DNA of 64,000 bases from Rhodamnia argentea. Its lineage: Eukaryota; Streptophyta; Magnoliopsida; Myrtales; Myrtaceae. The notes beneath the pieces were generated by a model. It was not told where the DNA came from and did no database searches. It saw only the letters and a list, made by a program, of their open reading frames with translations. The stretch covers positions 30,187,294 to 30,251,293 of the forward strand of contig NC_063155.1 of the NCBI RefSeq assembly GCF_020921035.1, in the 5' to 3' direction. The position numbers were made by a program, and so were the translations under genes. Shown in pieces: positions 60,501 to 64,000 of this stretch. Position 1 is the stretch's first letter, and each line of letters opens with the position of its first letter.

Positions 60501-63500
60501 TACAAGATAATGTAGTTTTTTTAGGAAAAACTTTTGCTGAGTGCAAATTATTACTACAATCAACCAGGCAAGAAGATAGTATGTGTTGAAGGTAGGATAA
60601 ATTATTCAATCGATAATAATTTAACCAAAAGGCATGGCTCGTGCAACTTAGCTACATACCTTGTTGAGAGCAACCATACATGGTTGGTAGGGAGACGCCA
60701 TTTTCGACAAAACGCAATAATTTCAGGAGTGGAGTAGAATTTAGGCTTGCCACTTCCCAATTCGGTGACCGCGGTAACTACAACTGTTGAAGTAACAAGA
60801 ATGGTTTGACAAAATAATCAACTTTTCATACTTTCCTACATTGATGAATGTTGAGAATAGACATAATGACCAAAACAAACTTCCCCATCTGTGTAAGAAA
60901 GATTAATGAGAGACTAACAATAACAAGAAAGAACTTTACTAGAAAGTGATATAAGGTACAGATCAAGCAAACAAGCCAACGCGAAGTCAAGTTCTTCATG
61001 ATGAAACAGTAAGAAAAAATAACTCTTGTTTAACCATTTATTTTGGAGAATTTTCTCAATAGGAATAGACGTAGATACTTCACTATTCTATCTAAAAGAG
61101 CTATCCTTGCAAACACTACTTTCATAATATGATCAACATATTTGCGCAGACATGATGTAACAGAAAGACATGAAATGGAACTTTTCAATAAGATTTGAGA
61201 CTATAGCAACGGGCAGATAACAGAAAGTATAACTCATGGGCAGTCAATCTCTAAACATCAACCATAACCACAAGAAAAATGTAAAACATTTTCAGCCTTC
61301 GCTGACTGTGTGACTCCAAGAACGGAAGGACACTCATAGTAGAAATAAGAAAACACGCATACAATCAATCAACCAGGTATTCATTATCAGATTTTCAAGT
61401 TTCCAAATATAGAATACATACTTCCTAACAAAGAACCTCAAAGTAGAAAAGGAGCAAAAATGATACCGTAATCTTCTCGGGGTCGCTGCCCGTGGTCACC
61501 CAAAACAGCTGTTACCAGCTCCATAGAAATACACATCTTGTTTTCCTGGAATTATCAAAGAGAAAGCTGTTGGAAAAGGTAAAGCATACTATAAAAAATT
61601 CAACTCGATATCATGTGCCAATGCTGAACAGCACAGAACAGTCAGAATGCTAATTTCCATATTACAGGATACTCGTGAACTTGAGTGGTTGCTTGTTTAC
61701 ACCAGCAAAGCATTTCATTTCACATATGTCTATATGCGCACGACTGTATTTGCAGTGCGCACAGTAGTGTGTGCGTGCGAGCTCTGAGAGAGAAAGTTGA
61801 ATCATTTCCATATTAGGATCCATTTATTTCAACTTCTTAACTACTTATAACATTCCACCAAAATGAAAAGTAATATTTTAAATTAAAAACTATGTAATTT
61901 CCACAAAGATGAATTAAGATACTTAAAGATATGAAATTCTCAATATAAAATAAAGGGAAGTCAAACTATCAACCCTTAAAAGTTTAAGCTCCAAATCAAA
62001 ACCCCCCCAAAAGAACAACCCAATCACCTAATTGGTGAGAATCATAGCACTTGAATCTCTAACACTTCTTTCTCTCACTTATGCAAGTTTAAGGTCCCTA
62101 TTGATTCTCTCCCAATTGGTTGGACCGTAGGTGCAATGATTTACTTCACGGGCAAAGTCTCCGGTAGCCACCACAAAAGCTTGACCTGAAGATTAAGTTC
62201 AAAGCAGCCCAATTGGGTAGAACATACACACAAAAAGAAATAGAAAGGGGAAAATGACCTCGCATTCAATGAGTTATATCCCAACAAAATGGTAGTAACG
62301 ATGTACACCGATTTTTATATGCCCGTGGAAATTACATGGGAAAAGACTTAAATTTGGAATTCTAGATATTGGTTGAACATCAAGGAGAATAGAAATGCCA
62401 TTGACAGCTAATGTTAGAGTGAAATAACCACTCACCTCCAGAAAGGCATTGAACTCAGCTTGCATTTTTCCTGCTTCCATACCCCATGACTCCCGAAAAA
62501 TGTGGCCCAGGACAAAAACTCCCACAGCAGTGTATCTGTAACAGGAACATCTACTAAGTACTCAATGCAATGTGCCATAGACACTGAAAGCTTTCCAGCT
62601 TACATATTTCCAAAGCTGTTCTTGGCATATGCTCCACCCTCATGACCGGCATACATGAAGAGAGAACCTGAATGCTTGAGGGAAACCTGCATGGGTGTAA
62701 CTTAACCCAGGTCAAAAAACAACATGATCTACCTCACTCGGCAGTTATCTAAAGAAATTACTTATTTTGCCCATGCAATAGGGAAAGATTGGCAAACTAT
62801 CGACTTCATCAAATATCCGGGACATATAAGTTAACGATCTTTGCCAAATACAAATATGTATTGCTACTAGGAGAAAACATGGAGCTAGAAAGGGGGCGTA
62901 CCTCTACTGTTGCCAGGCCTTTCGACACCATCTCAATCATCCTTGTCCTAATCTGAATAAATGAAAACACATGATTAGATAGAAAAGATGCCAAGCTGGT
63001 TTTCCATTAACAGAGACGAAATGGCTAAAGGAGCAGGAAACTGTTATAGACGTTCTTGTGTGCTAGATAACTTATCAGAAGTTCGTACCACCCTTAACAG
63101 CTGAACAAAGCGTACGTCCTGAGAAAACAAAATAATAAGAGACTGTCTGGGAAAAAGAGTACCTCCTGATCAGACTTCTCATTTTCAAACTTGGGATAGA
63201 AGGTAGCTCTAATTTGGGCACTTGTATACGTAGAGTTATCCACGGAGAAACCTTCCAAAGAATTTGTCCTGTACAACTTACTCAAACCCAGGGAGATTTC
63301 TTGTGCCACACTGGAGCCAGAGCTATTCTCTTGCACCTCCGCCACTCCTTTATCGGCAGTCTTACTTTCAGTGTCCACTTGTAAGGGTCCACTAGCTGTT
63401 CCATAGGCTCTGGGCTTCCAGATTGCTTCCTCACCTTGGAAAGGAGTATGATGGTTTTCCAATCGAATGCCGCCCAATTGGGCGGCATGAACATCTCCAC

Positions 63501-63736
63501 TTGACTCCGCAATATCCAACCCTCCGAGTCTGCCAGTAACGGCTTCAACTGTCAATCCACTATTGCTTTCCGGAGCTGTTATGGAACGGTTTTTCTCTTT
63601 CAACTTCTGCTCTCCATGCCGACCCCTTCTCTGTATGATGACAACATCCAAATAATACATTTATCAAATCATCCTAGATGAGGGAATCATTTACATGGTC
63701 GAAGCCGTAATGCTGATAACACGTAAACCTCTCCAT
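48531..63736 (-). CDS. RNL: trifunctional tRNA ligase (RNA ligase RNL); extreme N-terminus uncertain
   Basis: The plant enzyme that heals and seals tRNA halves after intron removal and joins the cleaved bZIP60 mRNA in the unfolded-protein response. Twenty-six coding exons from about 63630 to 48531 join in frame to about 1133 residues (Arabidopsis about 1104). Larger ones are 63163-63630, 57229-57401, 55176-55465, 49045-49203 and 48531-48923. Domains: adenylyltransferase with nucleotidyl-lysine motif KHSG (in VSLKHSGSLFMYAGHEGG, about 62660) and the MELVTAVLGDHGQRP block; polynucleotide kinase with P-loop GIPGCAKSA (about 54560) and GDDRPVHSLMGDL; cyclic phosphodiesterase with both H-x-T motifs, HVTLAHKRSHG and HVTIWTAEG. 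The end is VTISGPLQFL. The first recognised exon begins RRGRHGEQK without a start. A short exon 63695-63736 (MERFTCYQHYGFDH) splices to it in frame over a 64-bp intron, but the true start could be beyond the right edge. Confidence 0.94.
51379..51616. mobile_element. PIF/Harbinger-like MITE in a tRNA-ligase intron, 238 bp
   Basis: Ends GGCTCCATTTGTTTCGCGGA and, inverted, TGCTCCATTTGTTTCATGGA, flanked by TAA on both sides (51376-51378 and 51617-51619). It shares its ends with the larger element at 25563 and is probably an internal-deletion derivative of the same family. It lies in the intron between the exons near 51982 and 50719 and does not touch splice sites. Confidence 0.85.
53199..53217. 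repeat. (GT)n microsatellite in a tRNA-ligase intron
   Basis: An uninterrupted run of about 9.5 GT units within a long intron. Confidence 0.95.
59053..59570. repeat. degenerate ~155-bp tandem repeat in a tRNA-ligase intron
   Basis: Two marker phrases recur in register. TAAGTATGTGCTTTTTGTCT-like words occur near 59053, 59302 and 59458, and TTTCATTAGTTCACCAATAA-like words near 59137, 59236, 59388 and 59542. Spacings of 152-156 bp, with one shortened unit of about 99 bp, indicate about three and a half diverged copies. The tract is AT-rich and lies between the exons at 60660 and 58910. Confidence 0.7.
60461..60526. repeat. perfect 33-bp tandem duplication in a tRNA-ligase intron
   Basis: Two adjacent identical copies (60461-60493 and 60494-60526) of a unit starting AACTCTATACAAGATAATGT and ending TTTTTTTAGGA. 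Perfect identity suggests a recent replication slip. It sits about 135 bp from the exon that ends at 60660. Confidence 0.95.
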
Positions 63737-64000
63737 TTTTCTTTAACTTGCACAAATGAAAAACATAGAGTAAAGGGAATGATGAAAAATGAATATCAAA
63801 ACTTCTCTACTTCGGGCCAAAGCTGATAATCGAAAACCTAACATTAACGGACAAGTATTGCACAAAACATTTGAAGAAGAAACTCAAACGCGTGAAAGGG
63901 GGCACTCGCAAATCATCCAAAGCACTGGATAGACACCGCAAGCGCGTGACACAAGTTCACCGAGTGCAACGACGCACGCTCGACAACAGACCACCACCAC
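63737..64000 (-). other. 5' flank of the tRNA ligase gene
   Basis: Upstream of the first candidate start codon. It is likely 5'UTR and promoter, or an upstream intron if the true first exon is off the window. No TATA box stands out. Confidence 0.4.

Overview
This window is nuclear DNA from a flowering plant, most likely a woody eudicot. It has intron-rich genes with GT-AG splice sites, an AT-rich background, a nuclear tRNA gene, microsatellites and many short non-autonomous DNA transposons. The family-level origin is uncertain. The repeat style (Harbinger-like ends close to GGCTCCATTTGTTTC, long foldback Mutator-like repeats, GC-rich cargo segments) would suit Myrtaceae, but that is only a guess. 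I see no bacterial, viral or CRISPR features.

Layout. (1) 1-3675, minus: mitochondrial isovaleryl-CoA dehydrogenase, with its 3' end beyond the left edge. (2) 5665-5737, plus: tRNA-Lys(CUU). (3) 7800-17687, minus: SIZ1-type SUMO E3 ligase, 16 coding exons, apparently complete. (4) 17.7-27.4 kb: gene-poor, transposon-rich DNA. (5) 27479-28900, minus: translation elongation factor eEF1A with TATA box and telo-box upstream. (6) 30-35.6 kb: a second transposon-rich stretch with a frameshifted scrap of a site-1-protease-like gene. (7) 35789-37699, minus: secreted bicupin (vicilin-like) with a His-rich N-terminus. (8) 39099-42972, plus: exonuclease V. (9) 44821-46128, plus: a P-class PPR protein. 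(10) 46809-47858, plus: MaoC/hot-dog 3-hydroxyacyl-ACP dehydratase of the mtHD/HTD2 family. (11) 48531 to about 63736, minus: the plant trifunctional tRNA ligase (RNL), 26 recognised coding exons.

The genes are mostly housekeeping: leucine catabolism, translation, SUMOylation, DNA repair, organelle RNA, mitochondrial fatty-acid synthesis, and tRNA splicing or unfolded-protein-response RNA ligation. They form no single pathway. SIZ1, eEF1A, EXO5 and mtHD lie in the same relative order as I recall for Arabidopsis At5g60410, At5g60390, At5g60370 and At5g60335, which points to an ancient conserved block with other genes interspersed.

No clearly new biological system was found. The most interesting non-gene signals are a set of transposons whose ends and target-site duplications can be read to the base, the close tandem placement of the PPR and mtHD genes with a possible splice donor overlapping the PPR stop codon, and direct repeats not explained by the annotated elements. 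Exon limits were worked out by eye from splice sites, reading-frame continuity and remembered family sequence. Most should be within a few bases.
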